Translations under genes and position numbers: made by a program | Notes under the pieces: generated by a model | Databases searched by the model: none | The model's input: the letters and a program-made list of their open reading frames with translations, nothing else | Told to the model about the DNA's origin: nothing | In this document: positions 47,366-61,983 of the stretch, one piece after another | Layout of the letters: the number at the start of each line of letters is the position of its first letter | Numbering within the stretch: the first letter of the stretch is position 1 | NCBI GenBank assembly: GCA_949130485.1 | Contig: OX422195.1 | Coordinates: 7,892,922 to 7,956,921 of the forward strand | Direction of reading: 5' to 3' | From: Agelas oroides | Lineage: Eukaryota; Porifera; Demospongiae; Agelasida; Agelasidae | DNA length: 64,000 nt

Positions 47366-48000
47366 TGTTCAGTAGTGATGGTAAGTGGTACCTGGTATTT
47401 GAATGTTAAAAGTCAATTCTCCTCTTATATAAGTGAAGGGTAGAAATTTAATGTCAGTCATGTTTCACTGTGACCATTTCACCATTTAAGGAATTGTGTG
47501 TCTTTATTTTGAAATTGTTCCATTCAAATTAAAAATTTCACTATCCCTTGCAGCCAGCAGAGCTAAACATATGCTGTACATAACATAACTGGTTACGGAT
47601 ATATTATTTATGCTAAAAAAAGTACAAATACCTAGTGAAATGATGTACAAGTTTTTTTGGGACAAAATGAACTTATTTGTATATAGCTACTAGCTCCAGA
47701 TCCTCAGTGCATTCCGTAGGTAAAAACTAACATTGGTTTGGCACAGTCAATGATGTTATTTATACATCCAAGCATGTATGAAGTAGGTGAGCTTAAGTCA
47801 GATGAACTGTAGGACAAAATTCATCTTTGCCTTAAAAAACAAACAAAACAAAACAAAACAACAAACAGCCAAAAACAAACAAACAACCTGATTCGAGATG
47901 ATTGTTCTGTAGATGTGTAAACCTAATATTGTCTGGTTGGACTGAGCCTGGGGTACATTGGAAAATTAATGAGTGGTGCGCTGGTACAATATATACAGTA
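47366..48000. other. Spacer
   Basis: AT-rich 3' flank of paralogue 2 with an AAACAAACAAAAC-type A-rich stretch (47838-47888). No gene seen. Confidence 0.4.
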
Positions 48001-48022
48001 TAGTTATGGGGATTTCTTATAA

Positions 48023-51000
48023 TTAATTGTACAGTAGCACCTCACGTACTCGAAACTTTAAACAATCTCCTCTTAAATACTGTGTAGAACTTGATTTTTC
48101 ACTTAGTTCAAGGTGGGAGATGAATTCAGAATTGCCCCACCCATGATTCATCTCACCAATTAGTACTCTGTCAGCATAATCACAATAATCGGCCCCCATG
48201 CTCTCAGCATTGTAGGAGAGGGTATATGCATGGTGATGGCTGTCTTTTCTCTGGTTCAGCAGCTCTACTGTTACTTTCCCATGAAATGGCCACAAGAGTT
48301 CATCGTCATATTCTCCTCTCATGATACAGGTGTACAGTGACACATACTTGCTGGATTCAAAACCATTAGCATCAATTCGGACGCACATTCTGTATCCTCG
48401 TGGATGAGTGTGGAATGGTTCGCTGTACCACTCCTCGTTCTTCTTCTTGCGACGCTTGAACTTGTCCAGTGTGAAGCAAAAGTTGACTTGATGTAGTTGT
48501 GGTGTTGATTTGGTGTCTTGTTTTTGTTGCATAAGATGTGCGATTTTTTCATCTTTGTTTTGTAGTTGTAAAGTAAATTCTTGTTGCATCTGTTGGATGG
48601 TGCGTGCTGTTTCTTCCTCTTTTCTCTGAAGCTTCGCATTGAGTTTTTCAATTTGTCTAATTTGTTCTTTTATTTTTCTGTCTTGTTTGCTTACTTCATC
48701 AGCAAGAAGTTGCATGTGATGGGACAGTTCTTCTTCCATGTGGATTGCCATATGTTTGCGGGGCATTTGAGCCTTGCAGCCTGCATAGCTGAACTCACAT
48801 TGAAGACTAACAAACTTGCAGCCAGTTTGTAGCACATCAGGTGCCGTGGGGCTCAAGTTCAAGTGGTTGTCAAGTTCCCTCAACTCCCCCGTCCAGTCAC
48901 ACTTCCCTTCTTCATTCTGGCTTGTACATTGAACTTGCAAATCATTCAGCTGTCGCTGAAAGTGTCTGTCTTGAAAAGTAGAACCCATTGGCTGATTACA
49001 CTCTGGGCATGTTTGTTTCTGTGAGGCTTGAACTTGTCCAATGCAGACTTCACAGAAGATATGACCACAATTTGTTTGACGAGGGTTGCGTAGTACTTGC
49101 AAGCAGATGGGACAGTTAGTTGGGGCCCATGCAGGTGGATCAATGATCTTACACTCATACCCATGTTTGTAAGCACGTGGGATGCCCTCACTTTGGTGGG
49201 TTGCATGTGGGCTGGTTCCACTGGAGTGGTCCGCCCCATCTTCTCCATCTGAGTCAGAGGATTTATTCTATAATGCAGGGAATAAAAATATCATCATGAT
49301 TGAATTGATCAGCTCATTTGAGCTCACAGTACAGTAGACCCTCACTAATCCGACTGAATCCTTGTTTCCAAATGCCCAAAATAGTGATATTCATGGCTAC
49401 GTTATTTTTCTGTGCACTAAATAGAAATTGCAACTTCAAAATGTATATTTCACTAATTTGAGCGAAATTACCCACCAATTCAAACCATTTTTGCAGCCAT
49501 TAGTACAAGGCTGTTCAGATTAATGAGGGTCTATTGTAGCAGGATGTTGAGTGGTAACTTTGCAGTAGTACCAATTTACATACAGGTAATTTGCTTGTGC
49601 AGTGGTGATATCCTCTTGTTTACTGAGAACCCAAACTACGAGTGCTTTACCAGGGTTCCTGTTAGGGCTAATTAGTAGTGCTTCAGACATTTGGCCATTG
49701 TGGGTTTGAGCAGGGTTTGTAGTGTGTGGGTTGAATACATACAATTACACAGATGTCAGAGGATAAAAAATAAACATTGAACATACAGTATGATAGCAAG
49801 CTGTGCATACAACCATAATTTGTAATCCTGAATGCATTGGAGAGTCCACATGAACTAACCCATAGTGGATCACTTAAGTGACAGCCCACCAAGTAACTAT
49901 TCATACTTACTGGTGCATTTTCCTTGGACGTTTCCTCCTCATAAATGCATTGGTCACCCACTGTCACCTTCAGGATGCCATGTTTCTGGAAAAATTTGGT
50001 GTCAATTTTCACTCTCTTGATAAGCTGTGGAACAAGGTATGATGGAATGAGCCATGTGACAGAAATACATCCTTCACGAATTTGATCAAGCAAAGCTGTT
50101 TGTGGGGAGTCTGGATCAAGGTAGCACAGTGAGAACATTTCCCACACATCAGTGAGGTATTCCAGAGTGTGATCAGTGCAAAATTTAGTTTTCCATTCCA
50201 TTTGACAGCAGTAGCGAGGATCATATTTTGCTCTCTTTGCTGGAGGAGGCTCCGTACAAGCATCAAGCTCATCATTACCAGGCTCGATAAAAGCTTCTAT
50301 TTTTTTGACTGAGCGATAGGACTTTAAATCTTTCATGTAGCTTTGAACCAAAACCTCCATCTCAGGATCACCGGCACCAAATGTTCGGACCACACGCAGG
50401 AGTGGAGAGCAATGGTAGTAATCCCACAACCCATGGTCTGTGATGGAGTCAAAGATTTCAGTCAAACTGGTGGGAGACAGTGGAATGAAATCACCTGGAT
50501 GGAATCGACTTTTGGCGTACTGTACAAACTGATGGATGTCAACTCCATTCTTGGACAGCTTACTGCACACTTTTGTCTGGAAATCTGCAAACCTGTGCTT
50601 GATGGTTTCTAGATTCTGAAATGCAAAAGCGGCAGCTCCACTGATTTTTTCTGTAGGAGAGATAGCTGCAAACAAACAGAATGGACGTCATACTAACACA
50701 ATCAATTATATAGGCAGTGGCGTAGCTACACCCGGGCCTGTGCCCACGTAATTCACTCATCCTGACTATGCCATTCAATTATATAAGCCTGCTCCTACTG
50801 TACCCAACCATCATAAAGAAGTTTAGCTTGTAGTGGACTCATAACGCAATCACCCAATGTTTTACCATATTACCTGCATCAGCAGGAGAAGGTGGTACAG
50901 CTGGGGAATGGGATGAGTTTGGAGATGTGGGTACATCTGCATGGAGAAAAACAAAAGTGAGGACTAAATAAACGTCACTCATAATAAGATACACCACAGT

Positions 51001-51535
51001 GAATGGCTTTCGTGGTGTGCATTAAACTTTGTAACTTACTTGCTGGTCCTCCAATGTACTTCTGTTTTATCCTTCCAGCCACAGTGTTCTCTCCCATCTG
51101 TCGAAGAGCTCGAACCACATCTCTCCATGAGGCACTGGATTCACGTTGCAGCCACAGAGAAAAGGTCTCCCGCTTCCATCCATCACATCCTTCAGCTGGG
51201 TAGCTTGTCTGAATCTTGGCTAGATCACAGTTTTGTACACCAAGGTAGAGTCCCAGCGTACGCCAGTCAGAAATACTGATTAGCTCATTGCAAAGGGTCT
51301 TCACGTCTGGTTTCACTGCAGTTAACAACATGTTGACTTCCAGTAATAAAAGTTACCAGTGCTAAACTTACTGACGTCACTCAAAATAGTTCCTCTAAAT
51401 CGTGAATGTAGGAGGAATGGTAACTGTGAGGTCAATTAATGCCTGCATATGTCCTAGACTAAAATATTTAGGGCGGCATCCTAGCATACCTTGATCTTCG
51501 GAAAGGACAAACTCGGGATCGGAACACCCAGCCAT
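48023..51535 (-). CDS. Death domain - helical region - RING - TRAF zinc finger - coiled coil - MATH protein, paralogue 2
   Basis: Five exons: 51490-51535 (MAGCSDPEFVLSEDQ), 51040-51315 (Death domain, VKPDVKTLCNELISISDWRT...CDGWKRETFSLWLQRESSASWRDVVRAL), 50874-50936 (Ser/Pro linker), 49911-50665 (unnamed helical region, HGLWDYYHCSPLLRVVRTFGAGDPEM and ISVTWLIPSYLVPQLIKR) and 48023-49267. The last exon has the RING (CPICLQVL...CGHIFCEVC...CPEC), zinc finger, coiled coil and MATH domain (WYSEPFHTHPRGYRMCVRIDANGF...FRVREVLLYN). Compared with paralogue 1 it lacks the basic exon, and its Death domain is of a different subtype, close to paralogue 3. Likely a cytoplasmic adaptor/E3 ligase; function inferred from domains only. 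Confidence 0.88.
50702..50785. mobile_element. Short element fragment with CAGTGGCGTAGC end
   Basis: CAGTGGCGTAGCTACACCCGGGCC, a terminal sequence typical of some cut-and-paste elements, is bracketed by the direct repeat TCAATTATATA (50702-50712 and 50775-50785). Confidence 0.55.
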
Positions 51536-52413
51536 CTGGCAGTCGCACGCGACGGGGAGTGAAAAAAGGGGCGGATCATGGCGGCGCTGCGCTGACGTTG
51601 CCACAAATTCCTTTTCCGTACACGTAATATATTATCCCTGGTTGTGCATACCGTAGAGGCCAGACTTCACGCGTTGTAGCTCTACAACAATTCATTACTC
51701 GTGGCCATGAACTGTGTGTTGCTTGAGGTCTTCAGAGAAAGACTCATTCTTAATGAAGCTTGACAGAATTCTGGGAGATTACTATGGAATGATAAAACTT
51801 AATTTGTAAACATGGCAATACAAACAAACCAGCAAGCTACTTTCTTTCCCAGGCCTACTACATTTTTATCTCTTCTGTTTGTGTTGACACACGTGAAACA
51901 GTGACAAAAAACACTTTTCACTTCCGGTATTATTGTCAACGCAAACCTGCATGGGAACAAGCAGCCTTCAATACTGGATAAATACCTTCCCAACAGTGCT
52001 GGTGCATACTTTCTGCATCATATATTGAAGATACGTTTTAAACTTGGAAGCAAAACAATTACTGCTGCTGCTTTCTAATCACACAGATTGTACTACATGT
52101 ATGATGATGCATGGTTATGGACCTATCTGGGCCATGGCTGTAATCATACATCATATCCATCCATCTGAATTCAAGTCACTTTCCCACATGCTGAACCACA
52201 ATCCACTGGCAGAGCCAAGGCTGCAGCACATGCATGGCCAAGTAGCACACAGATGGGCAAGTAGCTGAACAGAGCCACTTAGAGTGCTCATTGGATATGG
52301 CGGACATTGTAGTTCACTCTTCTTGGCCAACCAGCTCAGCATTCATCCATTCAGTGGGTCATGGCCATGACAACTGCAGAAAAGAAAACAATCTTTTCCT
52401 AGCCATTCATGTA

Positions 52414-52714
52414 TTACTCTAATGAATTATGCATAAAAACATGAGAATTCATACAACCACTTCATTATGTCATCCACTGATCACTCCCACCTCTACCTAC
52501 GGCCTTAGGAAGGCCAGCCCTCCACTGCAAATTGACCAGTAGGATTCCCTTCTAGGAATATGGGCTGGCAAACTTAAGTAGAACTTGTCTGAGTCCAAGA
52601 AAGTGATGCTAACACAAAGCAATACTGCTATCGTATGATCACCCTCATGACCACCGATGACTTAGGAAGCCCGACCCTCACCCAGAACTGACCAATGGGA
52701 TTGCTACATGTGGG
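52414..52714 (+). promoter_or_regulatory. Ultraconserved upstream block, unit B
   Basis: Same block as 43352-43664 and 61543-61841, with the same internal duplication and CCAAT box. It starts about 880 bp from the paralogue 2 start codon on the other strand, so it could serve both genes. Further upstream homology to unit C continues to about 52030. Confidence 0.75.
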
Positions 52715-52816
52715 AAGACAATGAATCTGTCTAGTTCTACAGAGAGTCGCGCACGTGAGAGATATGATTTGTGGTGTAGAGTGTATCCATTGGCTTATAA
52801 CATCCGTTATAGCGGC

Positions 52817-52849
52817 TGCCACGTCATCATGCCAAATCTCAACCAAAAG

Positions 52850-52852
<3 letters not shown>
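52817..52852 (+). promoter_or_regulatory. Conserved CCACGTCATCATG box and core, unit B
   Basis: TGCCACGTCATCATG (52817-52831) followed by CCAAAAGAGGGTGTTG, positioned as in units A and C. Confidence 0.6.
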
Positions 52853-54215
<1,363 letters not shown>

Positions 54216-55313
54216 TATGCCACGTATACAATAAGCTATTAGATCAAAAGGAAACCTCATCTAAAATGAATGATTACTAACTCAATAGCTCACTTTTGCT
54301 GCCTAGACCTTGGAGGCTCAATCTATACTGTAATTATACATGTCTAGCCAGTGTCTCATTGTTACATCACAACTGAGGGGAATTCATAACTGTATGTATG
54401 CATGCATTTACAGAGTAATGTTATTTATGTACTACAAATTGCTTCATAGGCTAAATTTAGCTATTACTTGCACAACTGCATTGTCATATCTGCACCTCAC
54501 TAGTGCGTTCATCCACACGAGATCACTGATGATGGACTCATAAGCGGTTTCAGAGCTCCTAGGTTACCCGGGCAGGCGACATGTGTGGCGGAGCCGCTAT
54601 GTCACAGCCAAGTTTCCGTAAGCAATAACCACAATTGACCAGAATTTTACCCGGGCAATGCCTGGGCTTGCCCGGGTCTGGAACCACCACTGGATGGACT
54701 GTTAATACACTTAGCAGACTCTGACACAACTAAATAGGTTCTCCTTTATGTACCTGGGAATCAGAGGATTACCCACATCAAGGGTCTGAGTGGCAAGTGC
54801 TCATTGAGTACACTCTCAGGTAGATTCTGATCCTGCATTCTACATGCATGGTGTAGTTGGGCAAAATACAGTGCATAAAAATACAAATGACCTGAAGCAG
54901 CCACTGGGTTAGTTTATAGCAAGTTTGACTGAGTGTAAAATTAACTAGGGTACATGTATGCAGAAAGACTCACGCACAAAATTAAAAGTAAAAGTAAAAG
55001 TAAAATTAACCGATATTCAAAGTGATTTCAGGAAGTACTACTAGTGTAGTCTACACACTATGGTGGGGTTTGTTGCAGAAAAAGGGGCTATGAGGAGCTG
55101 GCTGTCTCAGGAATTTCTCTCAGCTAGCGGTATACGGCACCTCAGCATACTGTAGCAAGTACCTTTTCCTGATCCTAGACGATATACTGTTCGAGTGCAA
55201 CCCCCCCAAGGGGCGTGGCCGAAACTTGCACGTATGCATATATGACGCATGTTATTTTTTGCGCGAACTCCGACCTCTAAAAGTCATCCATGCACTGTAA
55301 GCAGGGGGGTTGA
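54216..55313. other. Spacer between small gene B and paralogue 3
   Basis: No gene seen. It includes a CCCGGGCAATGCCTGGGCTTGCCCGGGT inverted-type stretch (54650-54678) and AAGTAAAAGTAAAAGT (54985-55005). Confidence 0.4.
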
Positions 55314-55477
55314 TAGCCTCGTTCCCAGGCCTCTCCCGTTTTCGTTCTTCGGTTTGCGTTCAGTATAATACACGGAAGCTTCCGTGTATTGTTTGCGTTC
55401 AGTATAATACACGGAAGCTTCCGTGTATTATACGCAAACCGAAGAACGAAAACGGGGGAGGCCTGGGAACGAGGCTA
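55314..55477. mobile_element. MITE, TAGYCTCGT family, with nested palindrome and TSD
   Basis: Ends TAGCCTCGTTCCCAGGCCTC and GAGGCCTGGGAACGAGGCTA; TSD GGGGGTTGA/GGGGTTTGA (one mismatch). The centre is a duplicated palindrome TAATACACGGAAGCTTCCGTGTATT. Confidence 0.9.
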
Positions 55478-55686
55478 GGGGTTTGATACGTGACTGCCAA
55501 GACTCCTAGCGACACAGGATAGATCCATTATTCTTACGATGCTGCATTGACTAAATAATTACATGGAAAAAGGCAAAAATTGCACAACGAAGAAACTGTC
55601 TGGCCAGTCCGGCTTCACAAACCTTGGGTAATATGAAAACAATATTCTGAGCTATACTCTGGTACAACATAACAAGGGAATCACCC

Positions 55687-58600
55687 TTAATTGTACAACA
55701 GCACCTCACGTACTCGAAACTTTAAACAATCTCCTTTCAAGTATTGAACTGTAGAAGATTTTTGACCAACTTTAAGTTGAGAGATGAACTGGGAACTTCC
55801 CACGCCATAGTTCTTGTCATCATCACTTTGTACTCTATCAGCAAAGTCGCGATAATCTTGTCCTAGACTCTCCGCATCATAGGTGATGGTGAGCGGATGG
55901 TGGTGATCATCTGTCTTCTGGTTCAGGAGCTCTACTGTGACCTTCCCATGAAATGGCCACGAAAGTTCACTATCGCATTCTCCTTTGATTATATGGGTGT
56001 AGAGTGACACAAATTTACTGTCATCAAAGCCATTGGCATCAATTCGAACGCACATTCTGTATCCCCCGGGATGAGTGTAGAATGGTTCGCTGTACCACTC
56101 CTCATTCTTCTTCTTGCGATGTTTGAACTTGTCCAGTGTGAAGCAAAAATTGGTTTTATATGTTGTTCTTAGATCTTGTTTTTGTTGCATGGCTTGTGCC
56201 TCTTCTTTGCTCTGCAGTAGTGCAGAAATTTCTTTCATCTTATGAGTGACACTCGCAATTTCTTCCTCCTTGCTTTGAAGTTGTAAAGTGAATTCTTTTT
56301 GCATCTGCTGAATGGTGCATGCTGTTTCTTCCTCTTTTCTCTGAAGCTTTGCGGTGAGTTTCTCAATTTGTCCGGCTTGTTTTTTCACTTTATCAGCAAG
56401 AAGCTGTATGTGGTAGGACTGTTTTTCTTCCATGTGGATTGCCATAGGTTTGCGGGACATTTGAGCCTCACAGCCAACATAGCTGAACTCACATTGAAGA
56501 CTAACAAACTTGCAGCCAGTGAGCAGCTGATCAGGTGATGTGGGGTTCAAGTTCAAGTGGTTGTCAAGTTCCCTCAACTTTCCCATCCAGTCACACTCCT
56601 CTTCTTCATTGTGAATTGTACATTGAACTTGCAAATCATTGAGCAATCGTCGCAAGCTCTCATGTGGAAATGTGGAAACTTTTGGTTTTTTACATTCCGG
56701 GCATGTTTGTTTCTGTGAGGCTTGGGCCTTTTTAAGGCAGATTTCACAGAAGGTGTGGCCACATATTGTTTGTTGAGGATCACGGAGTACTTGCAAGCAG
56801 ATGGGACAGGTAGTTTGAAGAACTTCTATCCATGCAGGAGGATCAATGATCTTACATTCATACCCATGTTTGTAAACTGGAATTTCGGGTGGGATATCTT
56901 CATTTTGATGGGTTGGGTTGGTTCGGCTGGAATGGTCTGCACCACCTTCTTCGAAATCAGAGGGCCCATTCTATAATGTAAGGGACTATAATTATGGGAA
57001 TACCCATTGCATCCTATAATGAGGACATTGGGTTTATTTATGTTAGCAGCTATATAGTAGCTACAACATGTTTACTCTACCAGAAAACCCAAACTATGAG
57101 CCTTTTCAGCATAATTTACACAGGTGTACAACTCAGGGTTAATGCCTCAGACATTTGACCCTTGTGGGTTTGGAACTGAGATTGTGTGGGTTCCACAGAA
57201 AATGCTTATCAAACAAATATTCATGGTACCTGCATAAATGTAAATCAGCACTTGTGCCAGATAACAAGATGCTATGGTATGTTGCTATCGTGCAACATTG
57301 CTAACTGAGGTTTGGCACAATCACAGCTATGCATAAAGAATCCATCCAAGATTATGATCACATTTGGGAGTTCACATAAATGCTGACTGAGCAACCTAGT
57401 AAGTACACTACTTGAGTGCCAATCAGGCAAGTGAGTATCTCTATACCAAATCACTTACTGATGCGGTTTTCTCAGATGTTTTCTCATCATAAACGCACTG
57501 GTCCCCCACTTTCACTTTCAGGATACGATGCTTCTGGAAAAAGTGGGTGTCAATTTTAGCTATCTTGACTAGCTGTGGAACCAGTTTTGATGGAATAAGC
57601 CAAGTGATGGAGACACACCCTTTGCGAACTCGCTCAAGCAAGGCCGTGGGTGGGGACTCAGGTAAAAGATAGTGGCTGGAGAACATTTCCCATACGTCAG
57701 TGAGGTATTGGAGGGAGTGATCGACAAACTCAGTCTTCCATTCCATTTGAGTGAAGTAGGAAGGATCGTATTTTGCTTTCTTTGCTTGAGGAGGCTCACT
57801 ATGATCCTCTATTCCAGAGTCAATGTAATCTTCAAGTGTTGCTACCAGCTTATATGACTTCAGATCCTTCTTATACTCTTTGATCCAAGTCTTCATCTCA
57901 CGATCACCAGCGCCAAACTTTTTAATGATTGTCACAAGTGGAGAAAAGTGAAAATAATTCCATAGACCATGATGAGTAATGGCCTCAAATATTTCCATCA
58001 AACTGGTGGGAGACGAAGGGATGCAATCTCCAGGTGAGAACTGAATGGCGGCATACTGCCGAAACTTTCTAATATCAACTCCAATCTGTTCAAACTTCTC
58101 ACACACGTTTGTCTGAAAATCAGCAAACTTTCCTTTGATGGCTGCTAGATTCTCACATGCAAAAACACAAGATTTTCTCATTTCTTGATCTTTGGGAGAC
58201 ATGTAAGTTGAGAAAGTGGAGATAGAAGAAAGTGTTCCTAGGAAAAAAAACAACAGTCAACGATTGATGCACCCTTGTTAAACCAGCTAGACTGTGTTTA
58301 GCATGAATGTATAGGCTATAGTAAGTAGGCTAGGATTCTCTCGGTCGGCTTCTATTCATGGTTACATTTAACTAAGAAGTGCCCTGATGAAGACTTGAAG
58401 AAACCACGTAATCATAGTAAATAGCTAGGCCCCAAACAAAATTCTCTGAGCCGAAGAAGTGGACAAACCTGGGGAAAAGGATAAACTTGGGGAAGTGAGT
58501 GCAACTGAGGAAAGCGCTGGACCTGCATAGGGAGACAAGAGAGTAAGTACCCTTGGTACTGGGTACTGTACACAGCTGATTTCAGTGCAGAAAAAAATAT

Positions 58601-60168
58601 TGCAGTGAAACAGTAAGTTACACCAGAATGGATGGGCATTTTGGTGGTGTGTATTTGCAATGACAAAACATGTTTAACTTACTCGTAACATTGTACTCCA
58701 GTTTTATCCTTTCAGCCACGGTGTTCTCTCCCATCTGTTGAAGAGCTCCAGCTACATCTTGCCATGAGGCACTGGATTTACGCCGCAGCCACAGAGAAAA
58801 GGTTTCCCGCTTCCATCCATCACACCCTTCAGTTGGGTGGCTTGTCTGAATCTTGGCTAGCTCATAGTCTTGTACACCAAGGTTGAGTCCCAGATTACGC
58901 CAGTCAGAAACACTGACCAGCTCATTGCAAAGGGTCTTCACGTCTGGTTTCACTGAAATTGACAATAGACTTCTGATTATCAGTGTCACTACAATCGAAG
59001 GGCTTGGAACCAGAGTGGTCTAATGTACTGTATACATAACAGGGAAATATCAGGCTAGGAATCCTGAACCTTTGATCATGTACGGGCTCTCAATTGGGCA
59101 CATACTATCATACTCGTACCTGGAAATGCCATGCTAACAGCTATAGGAACCCATTCACTATATGGGTTCACAATTGGGCACATATCATACCAGTGGTATC
59201 ATATGGCGATGGGTATCATAACAGGTAGCTTACATGACAATGTCAGGCTAAAAGCATTAGGAGCTCATTGAGTATATGGGCTCAACATTAGGTGCATACC
59301 GTATAGCCGGAAATATTGGCGGTCTTTAAATTTGACGGTTTGGCCCCAAACCAACTATAAAAAAATATTGGCGGAATTTAAATTTGGCGGTGATGTCTAA
59401 GGTCTGTTTATCAAGGAGTGTTGCCGTCTCTCACTTGAGGCACTTGAACAAAGCCATGAGTTCGCAAATTTACAAGAAATAAAACTGGCAGCGTGCTAGC
59501 ACTGAGCTAGCTACATGTACAGCTTGCGTAGAGGGGCACTGGACGGGGCCAAGAGCGCTACTGCATCCATTACGTCATTATGCGTTGCGTATACAAAGTA
59601 ATATTGGCGGATTTTAATTTGGCGGTTTCAATTCCGACCGCCAAACCACCAAATTTAATTCCCCGTCAAATTTTTTTACGGCTATACAGTATCTGGTACG
59701 TCTCATATGATGTTGTGTAACCTAACAGGTACCATACCTGGAAATGTCCCATTGCTCATGCAGGGTAGTATCATATGGTGGGCAGTAAGGTAAGAAAGAC
59801 ACTTATTTGGATGGGATTAGACCACTCTGGTTCTAAGCCCTTCATTAATTTATTACTTACTTCATGATCATTCCACTACCATCCCTAGTTGTGGCAAAAG
59901 CACAACAGAGACACTGCTGTAAACACATGATTATGAATGCAAAATAACAACTACTGTGCACTGCAAGAGGTTTACAAGGGTTACTAGATTAAATTTAGAT
60001 GAATCACCTTAGCGTCAAAAACGTACATCAAATTCATACAGTGAGTATGCATGTTCGTCAGTCAGGCCCAGAGTTAGCCATGGATAATATAGGATCTCTG
60101 GGGTTAGCTTAATACGGTTGCATCTAGCCTATACCTTGATTGGTCTTGCTGTCGGGACCCTCCGCCAT
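55687..60168 (-). CDS. Death domain - helical region - RING - TRAF zinc finger - coiled coil - MATH protein, paralogue 3
   Basis: Five exons: 60135-60168 (MAEGPDSKTNQ), 58683-58952 (Death domain, VKPDVKTLCNELVSVSDWRN...SLWLRRKSSASWQDVAGAL), 58469-58522 (Ser/Pro linker), 57459-58237 (helical region, HGLWNYFHFSPLVTIIKKFGAGDREM and CVSITWLIPSKLVPQLVKIAK) and 55687-56970. The last has the RING (CPICLQVL...CGHTFCEIC...CPEC), zinc finger, a longer coiled coil with the same KMKEISALLQSK repeat as paralogue 1, and MATH (WYSEPFYTHPGGYRMCVRIDANGF...FRVREVLLYN). The Death domain groups with paralogue 2, the end of the helical region with paralogue 1, so the gene is a mosaic. Confidence 0.88.
59299..59695. 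mobile_element. Foldback element with ACCGTATAGCCG termini, in intron 1 of paralogue 3
   Basis: ACCGTATAGCCGGAAATATTGGCGG...AAATTTGACGG at the left and CCGTCAAATTTTTTTACGGCTATACAGTAT at the right. Inside, ATTGGCGGAWTTTAAWTTTGGCGG words repeat three times. Confidence 0.75.
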
Positions 60169-61542
60169 GGTGTTCTAGCCAAGCGCGAGCCCAGCGAAGA
60201 AAGGGGCGGATCATGACGGCGCGCGCTACGCGGCCGGACAACAATTCCATTCATGACACTAGGAGCCCGCTAAATCGGTCTCTTTATTCAGAAGACCTAT
60301 TTGGCCATATTCCTGTCATTTTTGTCATAACTATGCAACCAAGATACCCATCCAGGGCATCTGGATGTGCATGTAGCCTTGCAAAAGCCAGATTTTGTGT
60401 GAGAGTCTGGCTTTGTGACATGATTGCAGCACTATACGATACAAACCTCTTCCATTAATGCCGAGTAGTGAAAGATTTAACTAAAGGAGATGCTTCTCAA
60501 CAAACTTTCAAGGTGTTTTCCTCCCATCCCTGCATGTTGGTTGAAATAACCAAATGCCGGGTAGGCTAGATCACCAACAGTAATCACCATAATGCCATGA
60601 ATTCCTGATCTCCACCCTCCACCCCCAACTGAGTGATGCATTCTTAGCTAAAAGTAGAAAGCTCTCGCTATACTCATAAACTCCTAACTGTACAAACACA
60701 TTGATGTGATGTAGTGGATCGTCAAACAGCCAGGTTCTCACCTGAAGTTTTGTGCAGTCGTGACAGTACGTATATTCCAGAGACTTTTTTAATGCAGCAT
60801 ACAACAGTACCCTTTCTTACTCTACAGATTTTGTCTAGCCTGACGAAGGACCAAAATGGACTGAAATGTTGTATACAAACATATAAAAATGTATCACTTC
60901 CTGAGATAGCTATTTTGCGAGACAACGTTTTTGTGACATTGACTGTAAAAACTGCATTATGTTTTGTGTTATGATTGTCATTGTGACAGGTTGCATGCCA
61001 CATGCATGCATATCAGGACATCAGAACAAATTATTCCAAATACCGATAGGTACCCTTTTGTTTTATCATACTATAATTATAGCATTTACACCCCATTATA
61101 ATACTGTGTATAATTTGTCATTAAATTAAGGGTCCTGCACCCAGCTAGGGGGCCCTAAAATTTCCTTGGGGGGACCAGGGCCTATTGAGCAACGGCAGGT
61201 CACCTGGATATCCTCTGCACAATATCTTAAAGCTATGTTCACACTTGAAAGCAAGCGACTATTGTTGCGGCTTTCTGCACTGCTTTCTGCACAAATCATT
61301 GCATTGTCAGGGACCTGTCTGTACTGGCCCAATAGCTGCAATCACTATCATTTGCACAGTCATGCAGACTGCTATGGACCATAACCAACACAGCTCCCAG
61401 GATGCAGGAAGCCAAGGCTGCAACACATGGCAACCACTGTAGCTCACCCTTCTTGGTAAACCTGCACAGCATCATCTATTCAATACAGCCCACAGTTATA
61501 AAGTAGCAGATACTGAAAAAAGATCTTCCACTGGCCTCTCAT

Positions 61543-61841
61543 GTATTACTAATGAATTATGCATACAAACATGATGAGAATTCATACAACCACTTCATGT
61601 CATCAAGTGATCACTCCCACCTCTACCTACGGCCTTAGGAAGGCCAGCCCTCCACTGCAAATTGACCAGTAGGATTCCCTTCTAGGAACATGGGCTGGCA
61701 AACTTAAGTAGAACTTGTCTGAGTCCAAGAAAGTGATGCTAACACAAAGCAATACTGCTATCGTATGATCACCCTCATGACCACCGATGACTTAGGAAGC
61801 CCGACCCTCACCCAGAACTGACCAATGGGATTGCTACATGT
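61543..61841 (+). promoter_or_regulatory. Ultraconserved upstream block, unit C
   Basis: Third copy of the block. It starts about 1.4 kb from the paralogue 3 start codon. Upstream homology with unit B (AGCCAAGGCTGCARCACATG, GTAGYTCACYCTTCTTGG) shows that the duplicated unit is larger than the block. Confidence 0.75.
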
Positions 61842-61937
61842 GAACAAGACAATGAATTTGTATCGCTCTACAGATCATTGTGACAGTCATGACTTGTGAC
61901 GTAGCTGCATCCATTTGCTAACATCCGTTATAGACCT

Positions 61938-61983
61938 TGCCACGTCATCATGTCAAATCTCAATAAAAAGAGGGTGTTATGTG
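61938..61983 (+). promoter_or_regulatory. Conserved CCACGTCATCATG box and core, unit C
   Basis: TGCCACGTCATCATG (61938-61952), then AATAAAAAGAGGGTGTT. Confidence 0.6.

Noticed and set aside
54650-54680. CCCGGGC palindrome as a regulatory site
   Set aside because: Single occurrence with no gene nearby; I could not support a function.
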